This document shows, in pieces, positions 44,913 to 53,788 of a stretch of 64,000 nucleotides of DNA. The notes beneath the pieces are model-generated. The model was not told the DNA's origin and made no database searches. It worked only from the letters and a program-made list of their open reading frames with translations. This stretch comes from Candidatus Brachybacter algidus (lineage in GTDB: Bacteria; Bacteroidota; Bacteroidia; Chitinophagales; Saprospiraceae): assembly GCA_016711705.1 (NCBI GenBank), contig JADJSK010000001.1:1-64000 (forward strand), written 5' to 3'. The stretch's first letter is position 1. Every line of letters begins with the position of its first letter. The translations under genes and the position numbers were made by a program.

Positions 44913-46805
44913 ATGAGCGACCAAATAAAGCATGAGTGCGGCATAGCACTTATCCGACTTTTAAAGCCATTAGAATACTATCATCAAAAGTATGGCACCG
45001 CCTTGTACGGTATTAATAAACTCAATCTTTTGCTTCAAAAGCAAAGAAACAGAGGGCAGGATGGAGCCGGTCTGGCTACCATTAAAATAGACCCTTATCC
45101 TGGCACAAGATACATTTCCAGAAAAAGAAGCAATGCATCAAATTACCTTGATGATCTATTCCAGGGAGTTTATCAACATTTTAATGAGCTCAGTGAAGAG
45201 CAGTTGGCTGACCCGGCATGGTTGAAAAAAAATATGCCATATGCAGGAGAGGTCCTTATGGGCCACTTGAGATATGGCACTCATGGTATCAATACCATTG
45301 AAACATGTCATCCTTTCCTCCGACAGAATAACTGGATGAGTCGCAATCTGGTCATGGCCGGCAACTTTAATATGACCAATACTGATGAGTTGTTTGAAGA
45401 ACTTATAGAGCTGGGGCAATTCCCAAAAGAGCGCTCGGATACAGTGACCATGATGGAAAAAATAGGTCATTTTCTGGATGATGAAGTTCAGCAATTATTC
45501 GATCATTTTAAAAGAGTTGGATATACGAATCAAGAGATAAGTGAAAAAATAAAAGATGATCTCAATGTCAGTAATGTCATCAGAAGAGCTTTCAAGAAAG
45601 TTGATGGAGGCTATGCCATGATGGGCATGATAGGCACAGGAGAAGCATTTGTGGTAAGGGATCCTCATGGTATTCGGCCTGCATTTTACTATCAGGATGA
45701 TGAAGTTATTGCTATAGCCAGCGAACGTCCTGCACTCCAAACAGCTTTTGGGGTTAGATTTCGGCATATAAACGAAGTCCCTCCAGGACATTCTCTAATC
45801 ATTAGAAAGAGCGGTCAACTGGAGGTCACGCCATTTACTGATCCTGTAAAGAGAATTGCATGTTCATTTGAGCATATTTATTTCAGCAGAGGAAATGACA
45901 AGACCATATATCTAGAACGAAAGCAATTAGGGGAACAATTATCTGAGCCGATTTTAAAAATGGTCAATTATGACTTTGAGAATACTGTATATGCCTATAT
46001 TCCTAATACAGCAGAAACGGCTTTCTACGGTCTTGTAGAAGGTCTAGAGAAAAAATTGAATAAAATCAAGCGGGAACGCATCATGGAATTGGGTCCTAAT
46101 CCTAATGCTGATGCTGTGGACAGGATCCTGGCTATGCGCGTTAGGACTGAAAAGTTGGTTGTAAAGGATGCTAAAATAAGAACTTTTATTGCAGATGATT
46201 CCAGTAGAGGAGATCTCATGTCGCATGTGTATGATGTGACATATGGCATCGTAAGAAACGATGAAGATACAGTCGTGTTATTGGATGATTCTATCGTAAG
46301 AGGAACAACATTGAAAGAATCCATCATCAATATCTTATCAAAACTTTTTCCTAAAAAAATAATCATAGTATCATCCGCTCCACAGATCAGATATCCTGAT
46401 TGTTACGGTATAGATATGTCTGTAATGAAGTCTTTCGTTGCTTTTCAGGCTATGATCGAGCTTTGCGAAGAAATGGGCAAAGAAGATTTTATCGAGGAAA
46501 TTTATGAAAGATGCAAAGCTCAGGAAGATCTTCCTAAAGAAGAAATGGTTAACCATGTCAAGGAATTATATGCCATGTTTACTGACAAGCAGATAAGCGA
46601 TAGAATAGCTGCCATCGTCCGTCCGGCTAATCTTAAATATGAATTGGAAGTTTTGTTCCAAACTATTGAAGGCTTGCATCTTGCATGCCCTGAGAATTTA
46701 GGTGATTGGTATTTTTCAGGTGATTATCCAACACCAGGAGGTACTAAAGTGGTCAATAAGGCATTTATTAATTATATGGAAAAGAGCTCAGAAAGAGCTT
46801 ATTAA
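44913..46805 (+). CDS. Amidophosphoribosyltransferase-like protein (long Bacteroidota PurF type)
   Basis: 630 residues, longer than classical PurF (about 470-510). The glutamine amidotransferase nucleophile is Cys-9 in KHECGIALI after a short propeptide. QRNRGQDGAGLATI, GHLRYGTHG and NLVMAGNFNMTN build the Ntn-hydrolase domain, RDPHGIRPAFYY follows, and the PRPP motif is VVLLDDSIVRGTTLKES. The enzyme makes phosphoribosylamine, the first purine step. Extra segments of about 40 residues after the first domain (LFQGVYQHFNELSEEQLADP) and a long C-terminal tail distinguish it. Whether it is the only PurF of the organism cannot be seen here. The flavoprotein gene starts 4 bases after it. Confidence 0.85.
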   Translation: MSDQIKHECGIALIRLLKPLEYYHQKYGTALYGINKLNLLLQKQRNRGQDGAGLATIKIDPYPGTRYISRKRSNASNYLDDLFQGVYQHFNELSEEQLADPAWLKKNMPYAGEVLMGHLRYGTHGINTIETCHPFLRQNNWMSRNLVMAGNFNMTNTDELFEELIELGQFPKERSDTVTMMEKIGHFLDDEVQQLFDHFKRVGYTNQEISEKIKDDLNVSNVIRRAFKKVDGGYAMMGMIGTGEAFVVRDPHGIRPAFYYQDDEVIAIASERPALQTAFGVRFRHINEVPPGHSLIIRKSGQLEVTPFTDPVKRIACSFEHIYFSRGNDKTIYLERKQLGEQLSEPILKMVNYDFENTVYAYIPNTAETAFYGLVEGLEKKLNKIKRERIMELGPNPNADAVDRILAMRVRTEKLVVKDAKIRTFIADDSSRGDLMSHVYDVTYGIVRNDEDTVVLLDDSIVRGTTLKESIINILSKLFPKKIIIVSSAPQIRYPDCYGIDMSVMKSFVAFQAMIELCEEMGKEDFIEEIYERCKAQEDLPKEEMVNHVKELYAMFTDKQISDRIAAIVRPANLKYELEVLFQTIEGLHLACPENLGDWYFSGDYPTPGGTKVVNKAFINYMEKSSERAY

Positions 46806-46809
46806 TTCA

Positions 46810-48060
46810 ATGGCTTCAAAAATCTTAATTGTAGGTGGCGGAGCTTCTGGTTATATGGCCGCGATTACTGCTGCAGCAATAGATAGAGATCTCCAAGTAC
46901 TGATAGCTGAGAAAACCCTTAATACGCTTTCCAAAGTCAGGATCTCAGGTGGAGGAAGGTGTAATGTCACACATCAGCCTTATGAAGTTGATGTCTTTGC
47001 TCAAAATTACCCGCGTGGGCATCGCTTCTTAAAGAAGATTCTTTATGAATTCGGACCTGATGATACTATACAATGGTTTGAGCGTAGGGGAGTGGCCTTA
47101 AAAACAGAAACTGATGGAAGAATGTTTCCAGTATCAAATAAATCTGAATCAATTATAAATTGCCTTCAACAGGAAGTGAGTACTTTGGGGGTCGAAGTGA
47201 AGACAAAGTATGGTGTGGAGCATTTTGAATTGGAAAAGAAAAACGGTATAAACTCATTTAAGGTAACTTTCTCAGATGGAACTATTGGATCTTTCGATAA
47301 AGTTTTAATTGCCACTGGCGGTTATCCTAAAGCATCAGGTTTTGATTGGATCAGATCCCACGAACTTGAGATTTCAGATCCAGCACCTTCCTTATTCACC
47401 TTTAATAGTCCTTCGAACCCAATCTGTTCATTGTTGGGAGTTGCTGTCTCGGAAGCTCGTATCAAGATACTAGGAAGTAAATTGGAATGGGCAGGCCCTT
47501 TGTTGATTACGCATTGGGGTTTTAGTGGACCGGCTATATTGAAATTGTCTGCCTGGGGTGCCAGAATACTTAAGGAGAGGGACTATAACTTTGAAATTTT
47601 AATTAATTGGATATCAAATATTGATAAAAAGGACATCAGGGAGGAGCTGACCCGGCTAAGAGACAACAAGTCAAAAGCTTTGGTTTCGAGTAATTCCAAA
47701 TTTAACTTACCAGGACGTCTTTGGAAGTTTCTTGTCATAGAAGCAGGTATTTCAGAAGAAAAAATATGGGCAGACCTATCCAACAAAGCTCTTGAGAGTC
47801 TTATCATTAAACTGACAGAACATAGACATCAGATCAAAGGCAAAACAACGTTTAAGGAAGAGTTTGTCACTTGTGGAGGAATTTCACTTTCTGAGATTGA
47901 TCACAATACAATGGAAAGTAAAAAGATCAAAGGATTGTACTTTTCCGGCGAGGTGATCGATGTGGATGGAATAACGGGTGGTTTTAATTTTCAGAATGCA
48001 TGGTCCACAGGTTTCACAGCGGGTAAGGCGATGGCTAGTGAAAAAAGTCTCAGCGATTGA
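46810..48060 (+). CDS. BaiN/HI0933-like flavoprotein oxidoreductase
   Basis: 416 residues from the ATG at 46810 (MASKILIVGGGASGYMAAIT); the frame runs further upstream inside the previous gene but has no homology. The FAD motif GGGASGYMAA, the family hallmark RISGGGRCNVTH, RRGVALKTETDGRMFPVSNK, LIATGGYPKASGFDW, WGFSGPAILKLSAWGA and the C-terminal VTCGGISLSEI with GEVIDVDGITGGFNFQNAWS identify the HI0933/BaiN family. Members reduce substrates such as bile acid intermediates or aminoacetone-like compounds; for most the substrate is unknown. It is translationally coupled to the PurF-like gene. Confidence 0.88.
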   Translation: MASKILIVGGGASGYMAAITAAAIDRDLQVLIAEKTLNTLSKVRISGGGRCNVTHQPYEVDVFAQNYPRGHRFLKKILYEFGPDDTIQWFERRGVALKTETDGRMFPVSNKSESIINCLQQEVSTLGVEVKTKYGVEHFELEKKNGINSFKVTFSDGTIGSFDKVLIATGGYPKASGFDWIRSHELEISDPAPSLFTFNSPSNPICSLLGVAVSEARIKILGSKLEWAGPLLITHWGFSGPAILKLSAWGARILKERDYNFEILINWISNIDKKDIREELTRLRDNKSKALVSSNSKFNLPGRLWKFLVIEAGISEEKIWADLSNKALESLIIKLTEHRHQIKGKTTFKEEFVTCGGISLSEIDHNTMESKKIKGLYFSGEVIDVDGITGGFNFQNAWSTGFTAGKAMASEKSLSD

Positions 48061-48075
48061 TCAGCTAACAAACAA

Positions 48076-48120
48076 CAAACTTCAAACTTCAAACCTCAAA
48101 CCTCAAAGAAACCTCAAACC
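48076..48120. repeat. Heptamer tandem repeat (CAAACTT / CAAACCT)
   Basis: CAAACTT-CAAACTT-CAAACCT-CAAACCT-CAAAGAA and then ACCTCAAACCT: five to six units with period 7, starting 15 bases after the BaiN-like stop codon. The heptamer differs from that of neighbouring arrays. Confidence 0.75.
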
Positions 48121-48137
48121 TAATTGCCGTGATCCTC

Positions 48138-48626
48138 TCAGATATTCTTCATCCAAAAGCTCCCCTTTGGTTTAATAAAATCTGTTCTCATTGTTTCTAA
48201 GTCAGGGATCAAAGTATCATAGAAAAGGGTATCGTCGTTGATCTCACCAGAAGCTATTTTTTCTTGCATCTGATCCTTTCTGACAAGGTGGATCTGATTG
48301 GAATCATCTATGTACACAAATGATTGTCTATCAAGAAAGTCAATATCAAAATCAATCTGTAAGGTCTGTATAAATCTCATGGCTGTATCAATAGAGCAAC
48401 CACTGGCTAGCGCCAAAGAATTATCTACAACCATGATTATAAACAGATTATGTAAGACAAATGCAGTTGATTTTAATTGATTGTTGTGGCTTGCCCATGA
48501 CTTTGTAAACTGATTTAATTTATCAGTGATTGCAGTAACCTCAGATGCAGTCATGACACGATTGGCTGTAAATATCCATAATTTGCTGTCTGAAGCATAT
48601 TGATCAAGATCCCGCATTGTACTCAT
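48138..48626 (-). CDS. Conserved Bacteroidota protein of unknown function
   Basis: 162 residues, no signal peptide or membrane segment. The sequence MSTMRDLDQYASDSKLWIFT, with AFVLHNLFIIMVVDNSLALA, ASGCSIDTAMRFIQTLQIDF and FYDTLIPDLETMRTDFIKP, belongs to a conserved Bacteroidota family that I have seen labelled 'ABC transporter ATPase', although it has no Walker motifs and cannot be an ATPase. ASGCSID and NTLI/DTLIP are the best conserved parts. The function is unknown. It is isolated between heptamer arrays on both sides. Confidence 0.7.
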   Translation of the reverse strand: MSTMRDLDQYASDSKLWIFTANRVMTASEVTAITDKLNQFTKSWASHNNQLKSTAFVLHNLFIIMVVDNSLALASGCSIDTAMRFIQTLQIDFDIDFLDRQSFVYIDDSNQIHLVRKDQMQEKIASGEINDDTLFYDTLIPDLETMRTDFIKPKGSFWMKNI

Positions 48627-48788
48627 ACATATTTTGTTTTACTGGAGTTTCGGAGTAAGGTTAAATATTAATAATAAATATAATTATATATCGTAATAAC
48701 TTGGTGTCAAATTGATTTTCCCAACAATTGATATTTTAATTAATTTGTCTGACCAAATGTCTGCACTGCACAGCATTCGAAGTCATAT

Positions 48789-48865
48789 TCTAACTTCTAA
48801 CTTCTGATTTCTAATTTCTAACTTCTGATTTCTGACTTCTAATTTCTGACTTCTCACTTCTCACT
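48789..48865. repeat. Heptamer tandem repeat TCTAACT, eleven units
   Basis: Eleven consecutive heptamers of the form TCT(A/G/C)A(C/T)T: TCTAACT, TCTAACT, TCTGATT, TCTAATT, TCTAACT, TCTGATT, TCTGACT, TCTAATT, TCTGACT, TCTCACT, TCTCACT. Only positions 4 and 6 of the unit vary. The period of exactly 7 never breaks over 77 bases. It lies between the conserved unknown gene and fabG. Confidence 0.9.
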
Positions 48866-48928
48866 TTAAGGCAAAAGATACCAACGATTTCAAAGAAATT
48901 TATTGACTCGAAGCTTCAGTTATGTTAT

Positions 48929-49669
48929 TTAAACACACATACCACCGCAGACATTTATTACTTGCCCCGTGATATAGGATGAGAGATCTGATGCAAGGAA
49001 TAATGCTGCATTAGCGATCTCATTTGCATCACCTAGCCTTTTTAAAGGAATGTTAGATAGAAATGCATCTTTTGTATTTTCTTCCAGCACATGAGTCATC
49101 TCAGTAGCTATAAATCCTGGGGCAATTGCATTGCATCGGATATTTTTACTTCCTAATTCTTTTGCCACTGACTTACTGAAACCTATTATGCCAGCTTTAG
49201 AAGCAGCATAATTAGCCTGACCAGCATTCCCAAAGACACCAACTACGGAGCTCATATTGATGATACTTCCACCAGTTCTTAACATTGGCTTGACTGCATA
49301 TTTAGTCAGATTGAAGACTGACTTTAAGTTGACATCAAGCACGCTATCCCACATCTCTTCTGTCATTCTTAACAATAATCCATCTTTAGTAATCCCTGCA
49401 TTATTTATTAAGACATCTAATTTGCCAAAATCTGCAAGAACATCCTTAATCAACTGCTCTGCAGCTGTCATAGATGCGGCATCAGATTTGTAAGCTTTTA
49501 TTTTTATTGTGCTTGATAGCTCTTTCACTATGGCTTCAGATGCTTCGGCTGATGACGCATAGGTAAAGGCGATATCTGCACCATGTGCTGCAAATAATTT
49601 AACAATAGCAGCACCGATTCCTCTGGAGCCACCTGTAATCAATACGGTTTTTCCCTGTAATAACATCAT
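48929..49669 (-). CDS. fabG: 3-oxoacyl-ACP reductase FabG
   Basis: 246 residues. Cofactor site TGGSRGIG (residues 13-20), NNAG in VLINNAGITKDGLLLRM, catalytic Ser near residue 140 (NMSSVVGVFGNAG), Tyr-154 and Lys-158 in NYAASKAG, and the C-terminal FLASDLSSYITGQVINVCGG. It reduces 3-oxoacyl-ACP in fatty acid elongation, using NADPH. The stop is followed by the heptamer region; the start lies one base from the Omp28-like stop, so both are on one transcript. A second ATG (MLLQGK) is an equal start candidate. Confidence 0.93.
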   Translation of the reverse strand: MMLLQGKTVLITGGSRGIGAAIVKLFAAHGADIAFTYASSAEASEAIVKELSSTIKIKAYKSDAASMTAAEQLIKDVLADFGKLDVLINNAGITKDGLLLRMTEEMWDSVLDVNLKSVFNLTKYAVKPMLRTGGSIINMSSVVGVFGNAGQANYAASKAGIIGFSKSVAKELGSKNIRCNAIAPGFIATEMTHVLEENTKDAFLSNIPLKRLGDANEIANAALFLASDLSSYITGQVINVCGGMCV

Positions 49670-49670
49670 A

Positions 49671-50681
49671 TTATTTTACTATAAATTTTCCGTAACCAAA
49701 TGAATTATTATCTCCAATTAATTTGAATAAATAAAGACCCTGACTTAATTGATCAATTTGGATCGTAGTTTTGTTTTTAACAATTCTAACAGGTGTTTTA
49801 TTGACTAGCTGACCATTTTCATTAAAAATCTCAATGCTTTGTGGTTTGAAATTATCATTTTGCCAATCGATATTTAACGTGGAGACAACAGGATTAGGGT
49901 AAGAATTAAGTTTGATATTATTAAAATTGACATGGCTGATAGATGCACCAGGCCCTATTGCAGTTATCTCCGCCTGCAATATTTCTGTTGAAGTATTCGA
50001 TTGAAGGAAACTTATTAGGTTGTAATCATTGTAGTTTGAAACAGGATAATCTATTTGCCCAAAGCTATAAGATATAACATCACCTGCATTAGCTCCTGCA
50101 GGAAAGCTGATTTGTATACCATCATTGCTCTCATCCAAAAATTTTCTAAATACATCATAATGATGTTGCTCCCCATTTGGAGCATTGTATTCGAGATCTT
50201 TCTCAGTAAGCGCAACGTAAAGCTTAATTGAGGCTCCAGAAGGAAGTGAATTAAGTGTTTTAATCTCCATCCTGACTTGGCTGGGGTTCGGATCAATAAA
50301 CTTCAGTTCATAATTCGCAGGTTTAGAAATTGCATTCATATATTCTGCTTCAGAAGGTAGATTTGATCCGCCAGATTTACCATCAAGATATGCAGTTGGA
50401 GTGCCGAATAAGTCGTAATTATTTTGGCGTGCTGAATTGCCCGGAACATTAGCTAGGTATAGTGCACAGCTACTATAAGGGACAGATGGATGGATAGAGA
50501 TATGAATAGCATTCTCCTTATATTTATTGTATCTGGTATAAAAACCTGGATTGTTTGATTTGCAAATAGGACATTTAGTATTCGTAAAATGCTCAACAAG
50601 AACCTTTCTATTTTGTGCTTCAGAATTTATATTTCCTACAAGAAACATTAGAATAAAACAAGTTTGTACTATGAACTTCAT
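49671..50681 (-). CDS. Omp28-related secreted protein with CxxC and T9SS sorting domain
   Basis: 336 residues. Signal peptide CFILMFLVGNINSEAQ. VLVEHFTNTKCPICKSNNPG is the Omp28-related start with a CPIC redox-type pair; the following region (NAIHISIHPSVPYSSCALYL, NNYDLFGTPTAYLDGK with a cis-Pro-like TPT) is a thioredoxin-like fold. A beta domain comes next, and the last 75 residues (KLNSYPNPVVSTLNIDW ... SQGLYLFKL) are a type A type-IX sorting signal. It should act at the cell surface, perhaps on thiols of other surface proteins (inference). Upstream of fabG in the same operon. Confidence 0.82.
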   Translation of the reverse strand: MKFIVQTCFILMFLVGNINSEAQNRKVLVEHFTNTKCPICKSNNPGFYTRYNKYKENAIHISIHPSVPYSSCALYLANVPGNSARQNNYDLFGTPTAYLDGKSGGSNLPSEAEYMNAISKPANYELKFIDPNPSQVRMEIKTLNSLPSGASIKLYVALTEKDLEYNAPNGEQHHYDVFRKFLDESNDGIQISFPAGANAGDVISYSFGQIDYPVSNYNDYNLISFLQSNTSTEILQAEITAIGPGASISHVNFNNIKLNSYPNPVVSTLNIDWQNDNFKPQSIEIFNENGQLVNKTPVRIVKNKTTIQIDQLSQGLYLFKLIGDNNSFGYGKFIVK

Positions 50682-50732
50682 ATCTTAAAATATTTTTTTG
50701 GACAAGCTTTGTTTGTCAAAGACATTGATAGG

Positions 50733-50740
50733 CAAATGTA
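50733..50740 (-). promoter_or_regulatory. -7 box of the Omp28-like / fabG operon
   Basis: TACATTTG on the minus strand, 51 bases before the ATG at 50681, is an exact TAnnTTTG match. There is no convincing -33. Confidence 0.4.
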
Positions 50741-50819
50741 AGTAAACTTAAAAAATTAATTGTTAAAATCTAATAATTGAAAAAATTAAAACAACTTTGT
50801 GGCCTCAAATAAAAAAAGT

Positions 50820-51677
50820 ATGCTTTCTGCAATTTTAATGCTACAATTTCCGGATTTTTCAAATCCAACAATTTGGATAAGCCTTTTGACTCTAACATTT
50901 CTTGAAATCGTATTAGGAATAGACAATATCATTTTCATTTCAATTGTCGCTAGTAAGCTTGAAAGAAAAGATCAAGCAAGAGTAACAAATATTGGAATGT
51001 TGTTAGCTATGGCTTTGAGAATATTATTATTGCTTGGTATCACTGTATTGATATCAATGAAGGAACCTTGGTTTTCTATTGATTTCTGGATTTTCAAAGG
51101 GGCTTTCTCCGGGCAAAGTATCATATTAATACTTGGAGGAATTTTTCTACTTTATAAAAGCACCTCTGAAATACACCACAAGTTGGAGGGTGAGGATGAA
51201 ATGAAAACTGAAAAAGGTGGATCAAAAAATATAGCTGGTGCTATACTTCAAATGACATTGATAAACATCGTATTTAGTTTCGATTCAATTCTTACTGCTG
51301 TTGGAATGACAACTGGAATTCAAGGAGCTTTGGTCATAATGATTGCGGCTGTAGTAGTTTCTGTTTTAATCATGATGTTATTCGCAGTTCCCGTTGGCCG
51401 TTTTGTCAATAATCATCCCACGATTCAGATGCTCGGTCTTTCTTTCTTGATCCTAATTGGATTTATGTTAATTGTCGAAGGTGGACATATGGCACATTTT
51501 ATGGCAGGTGACGCAGAAATAGGGGAGGTTCCCAAGGGCTATCTATATTTTGCAATTGCATTTTCTTTGCTTGTCGAATTTCTCAATATCAAGATGCGTA
51601 AGAAACAGCAACCTGTGAAGTTGAGAGGTCCACATGATGAGTATGAAAATCAGTCGTCAGTGAATAGTGGTCAGTGA
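50820..51677 (+). CDS. TerC-family membrane protein
   Basis: 285 residues from this ATG. Possible starts are GTG 50799, ATG 50820 and ATG 50838; homology begins at MLQFPDFSNP (50838). The family motif LEIVLGIDNIIFISIVASKL (Asp in helix 2) and its second copy NIVFSFDSILTAVGMT are present, with seven or so membrane segments (LLLLGITVLISM, ILILGGIFLLYK, VIMIAAVVVSVLIMMLFAVP, FLILIGFMLIVEGGHM). TerC proteins are linked to metal (Mn2+) efflux. The C-terminal QSSVNSGQ is encoded by the heptamer repeat at 51656, so the end of this protein has been rewritten by the repeat. Confidence 0.88.
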   Translation: MLSAILMLQFPDFSNPTIWISLLTLTFLEIVLGIDNIIFISIVASKLERKDQARVTNIGMLLAMALRILLLLGITVLISMKEPWFSIDFWIFKGAFSGQSIILILGGIFLLYKSTSEIHHKLEGEDEMKTEKGGSKNIAGAILQMTLINIVFSFDSILTAVGMTTGIQGALVIMIAAVVVSVLIMMLFAVPVGRFVNNHPTIQMLGLSFLILIGFMLIVEGGHMAHFMAGDAEIGEVPKGYLYFAIAFSLLVEFLNIKMRKKQQPVKLRGPHDEYENQSSVNSGQ

Positions 51678-51732
51678 TCAGTGGTCAGTGGTCAGTGGTA
51701 AGTGGTAAGTAGTCAGTGTTTCGTGGTTAGTG
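51656..51732. repeat. Heptamer tandem repeat GTCAGTG, eleven units
   Basis: Eleven units of period 7: GTCAGTG, AATAGTG, GTCAGTG, ATCAGTG, GTCAGTG, GTCAGTG, GTAAGTG, GTAAGTA, GTCAGTG, TTTCGTG, GTTAGTG. The first three units overlap the 3' end of the TerC-like gene and supply its last codons and stop. Confidence 0.9.
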
Positions 51733-51821
51733 ATGGCATGTATGGATTGAATTAGAACTTTAGATCAATGTCCATTAATTATTGGTATTCATATGAAGGA
51801 GGACAGACCTTTTTAAGCCAT

Positions 51822-53270
51822 GAGACTGTTCAGAAAAGTGTGTCAACAAAATGACATATTTGTAAATGAAAAAGGAAGTTAACAAACAATCGAAAAAAGT
51901 AGAGCCATTCGATTACGCATCATTTGAAAAAGAGGCGATTAATGGATTGTATGAAGGCAAGGGTCTGATTGGAGAAGATGGTATATTCACAAAATTGATG
52001 CAGCGCTTTATAAATGCTGCATTGGAAGGTGAAGTTACAGCGCATATTAAGGAGGATAAAAAAGTTGGTCGTCCCAATCGTCGTAATGGTTACACACATA
52101 AAAAAATTGATACAGATCTAGGAGAAGTGCACATCAGCCCACCACGTGAAAGGACAGGAGAGTTTGAACCTCAAATTGTTGGCAAATGGTCCAGACAATT
52201 GGGCGGAGGACTAGATAAGCACATTCTAATGATGTATGCACATGGTAATAGTTACTCGGATATTAAAAGACAAATACGGGAAATATATGGTGTTGACTAT
52301 AGCGAATCATCTATTAGCGAGGTAACAGAACAGGTGTGGGGCGAGGTAGTGAATTGGCAGCAGCGACCATTATTGTCATTATACTGCGTTTTGTTTTGGA
52401 TGGCATGTATTTTACAAGCCGGGAAGGCGGTAAATCTACAAGAAAGGTATTGTATTCAATATACAGCATAGATGCCAATGGTGAACGAGATATACTAGGT
52501 ATATATATCAAAGGAATCTGAAGGGGATCATGAATGGGGCAGAGTGCTTGAAGATCTGAAAAGGCGGGGCATTGAAGATGTGCTGTTCTGTTGTGTTGAT
52601 GGACTGAAGGGCTTTTCTGAAAGTATAGAGCAAGTGTTTCCAAAAGCGATCGTACAGAGATGTATAGTCCATATGGTCAGAAGCAGCACCAAATATGTTT
52701 CCTACCAATATATAAAATCGGTATGTTCTGATCTTAGAAAAATCTATTCAGCAGTGGATAGATCAGGAGCGGAAATGGCGCTGGAAGCATTTAAAGAAAC
52801 TTGGAATGCCAAGTATCCGGAAATTGCAAAACAATGGGAAGCAAACTGGACAGAGTTAATGGCATTTATGGATTATGGAAGCGGTATCCGTAAAATGATT
52901 TATACAACGAACTCAGTAAGCATTACATCGACAGATCAGGAAAGTAACAAAGACCAAAGGTTCCTGGGTAAACGACAAGGCGCTAATTAAGCAACTATAT
53001 CTAATATTGATGTACGGAAGTAAGAGCTGGAATAAAAAGGTATTAGGGTGGTTAAATATATCAAAGGATTTGAACCAACATTTTGGGAAACGTTTTAGTG
53101 AGCATGAACTGGAATAAAACACAGAACTCGTTTTCAACAATTTTAACACCTTGAAAAGCTTGAAAATCGAATTGGTTATTTTCCGCTTTTAGGAATTAAA
53201 ATATTGAAAACGGTGACTATAGAATTTTAAAACTATTTTTATAACATGACACACTTTTTTGAACATTCCC
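51822..53270 (+). mobile_element. IS256-type insertion sequence, transposase inactive
   Basis: Ends GAGACTGTTCAGAAAAGTG... (51822) and, read inward from the other side, GGGAATGTTCAAAAAAGTG... (53270) are inverted repeats of 24 bases with 21 matches. The 8-base direct repeat TAAGCCAT flanks the element at 51814-51821 and 53271-53278, the target-site duplication size of the IS256 family. The element is 1449 bp. Inside is a frameshifted transposase. So the insertion happened as a complete copy and decayed in place. Confidence 0.92.
51866..53117 (+). pseudogene. IS256-family transposase, three or more frameshifts
   Basis: N-terminal part (51866-52471) is open: KLMQRFINAALEGEVTAHIK, RNGYTHKKIDTDLGEVHISP, RERTGEFEPQIVGK, typical of IS256 (mutator) transposases. 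A shift near 52350 leads to VLDGMYFTSREGG, the first catalytic Asp region, another near 52515 to GIEDVLFCCVDGLKGFSESI (second Asp) and IVQRCIVHMVRSSTKYVSYQ, the characteristic C/D(2)H signature. A further shift at about 52925 leads to LHRQIRKVTKTKG and KKVLGWLNISKDLNQHFGKR to a TAA at 53115. At least three shifts make it dead; the homopolymer type changes are single-base. Confidence 0.88.
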
Positions 53271-53600
53271 TAAGCCATTTATAATTTTACAAACTTCTTC
53301 ACAATCTTTTATAAGCGTAACAGCCAATTCTTCTTTAATTAGATGCAGTCTTGGGGCTAAATATAACATCGATTTAACTTCACTTCCCGAAGAGACAGAA
53401 ATATTTAAAAATCTGACAAACTCTTTTTTACTGCTGCGATCAAAACCTTCGGCAACATTATTTGATATAGAAATTACATCTCGCTGAATTTGATCTTTAA
53501 AACTAAAGTCCTTGATGTGTGCAATATTGTTGTAAATAGCTACAGCCAAATCCTGAGCTTTTTGCCAGGCAATTAATTGTTCAAACTTGTTGGTAGACAT
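53217..53600 (-). CDS. Four-helix-bundle protein (S23/IVP type), C-terminus altered by the IS
   Basis: 127 residues from the ATG at 53600 (MSTNKFEQLIAWQKAQDLAV). This is the 23S-rRNA-intervening-sequence protein family, a small four-helix bundle: VAIYNNIAHIKDFSFKDQIQ, RDVISISNNVAEGFDRSSKK and FVRFLNISVSSGSEVKSMLY are its hallmark. The function is not known, although RNA or nucleic acid contact has been proposed. The last 18 residues (GNVQKSVSCYKNSFKIL) are encoded by IS256 sequence; without the IS the frame would read INGLKRSVLLHMNTNN and stop at 51775-51777. The core bundle is complete, so the protein may still fold. Confidence 0.88.
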   Translation of the reverse strand: MSTNKFEQLIAWQKAQDLAVAIYNNIAHIKDFSFKDQIQRDVISISNNVAEGFDRSSKKEFVRFLNISVSSGSEVKSMLYLAPRLHLIKEELAVTLIKDCEEVCKIINGLGNVQKSVSCYKNSFKIL

Positions 53601-53767
53601 GGTGGTTAGATTTGAAGTAAAAATTAAAATTAATCCTTTTTTCAAAAATTTTTATCAAAAATCAACTAAATAATAAATATTAAATTTCCGAACACTTAAA
53701 AATTTACCAAAACTTACTAAAAGACACCAACAACTCATGTCTGAAGTCTAATAAACTGCCGGCATTC

Positions 53768-53788
53768 CGACTGACGACTGACCACTGT
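53768..53788. repeat. Short heptamer repeat CGACTGA at the ftsY 3' end
   Basis: CGACTGA-CGACTGA-CCACTGT, three units of period 7, directly abutting the ftsY stop codon at 53789. Confidence 0.55.
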
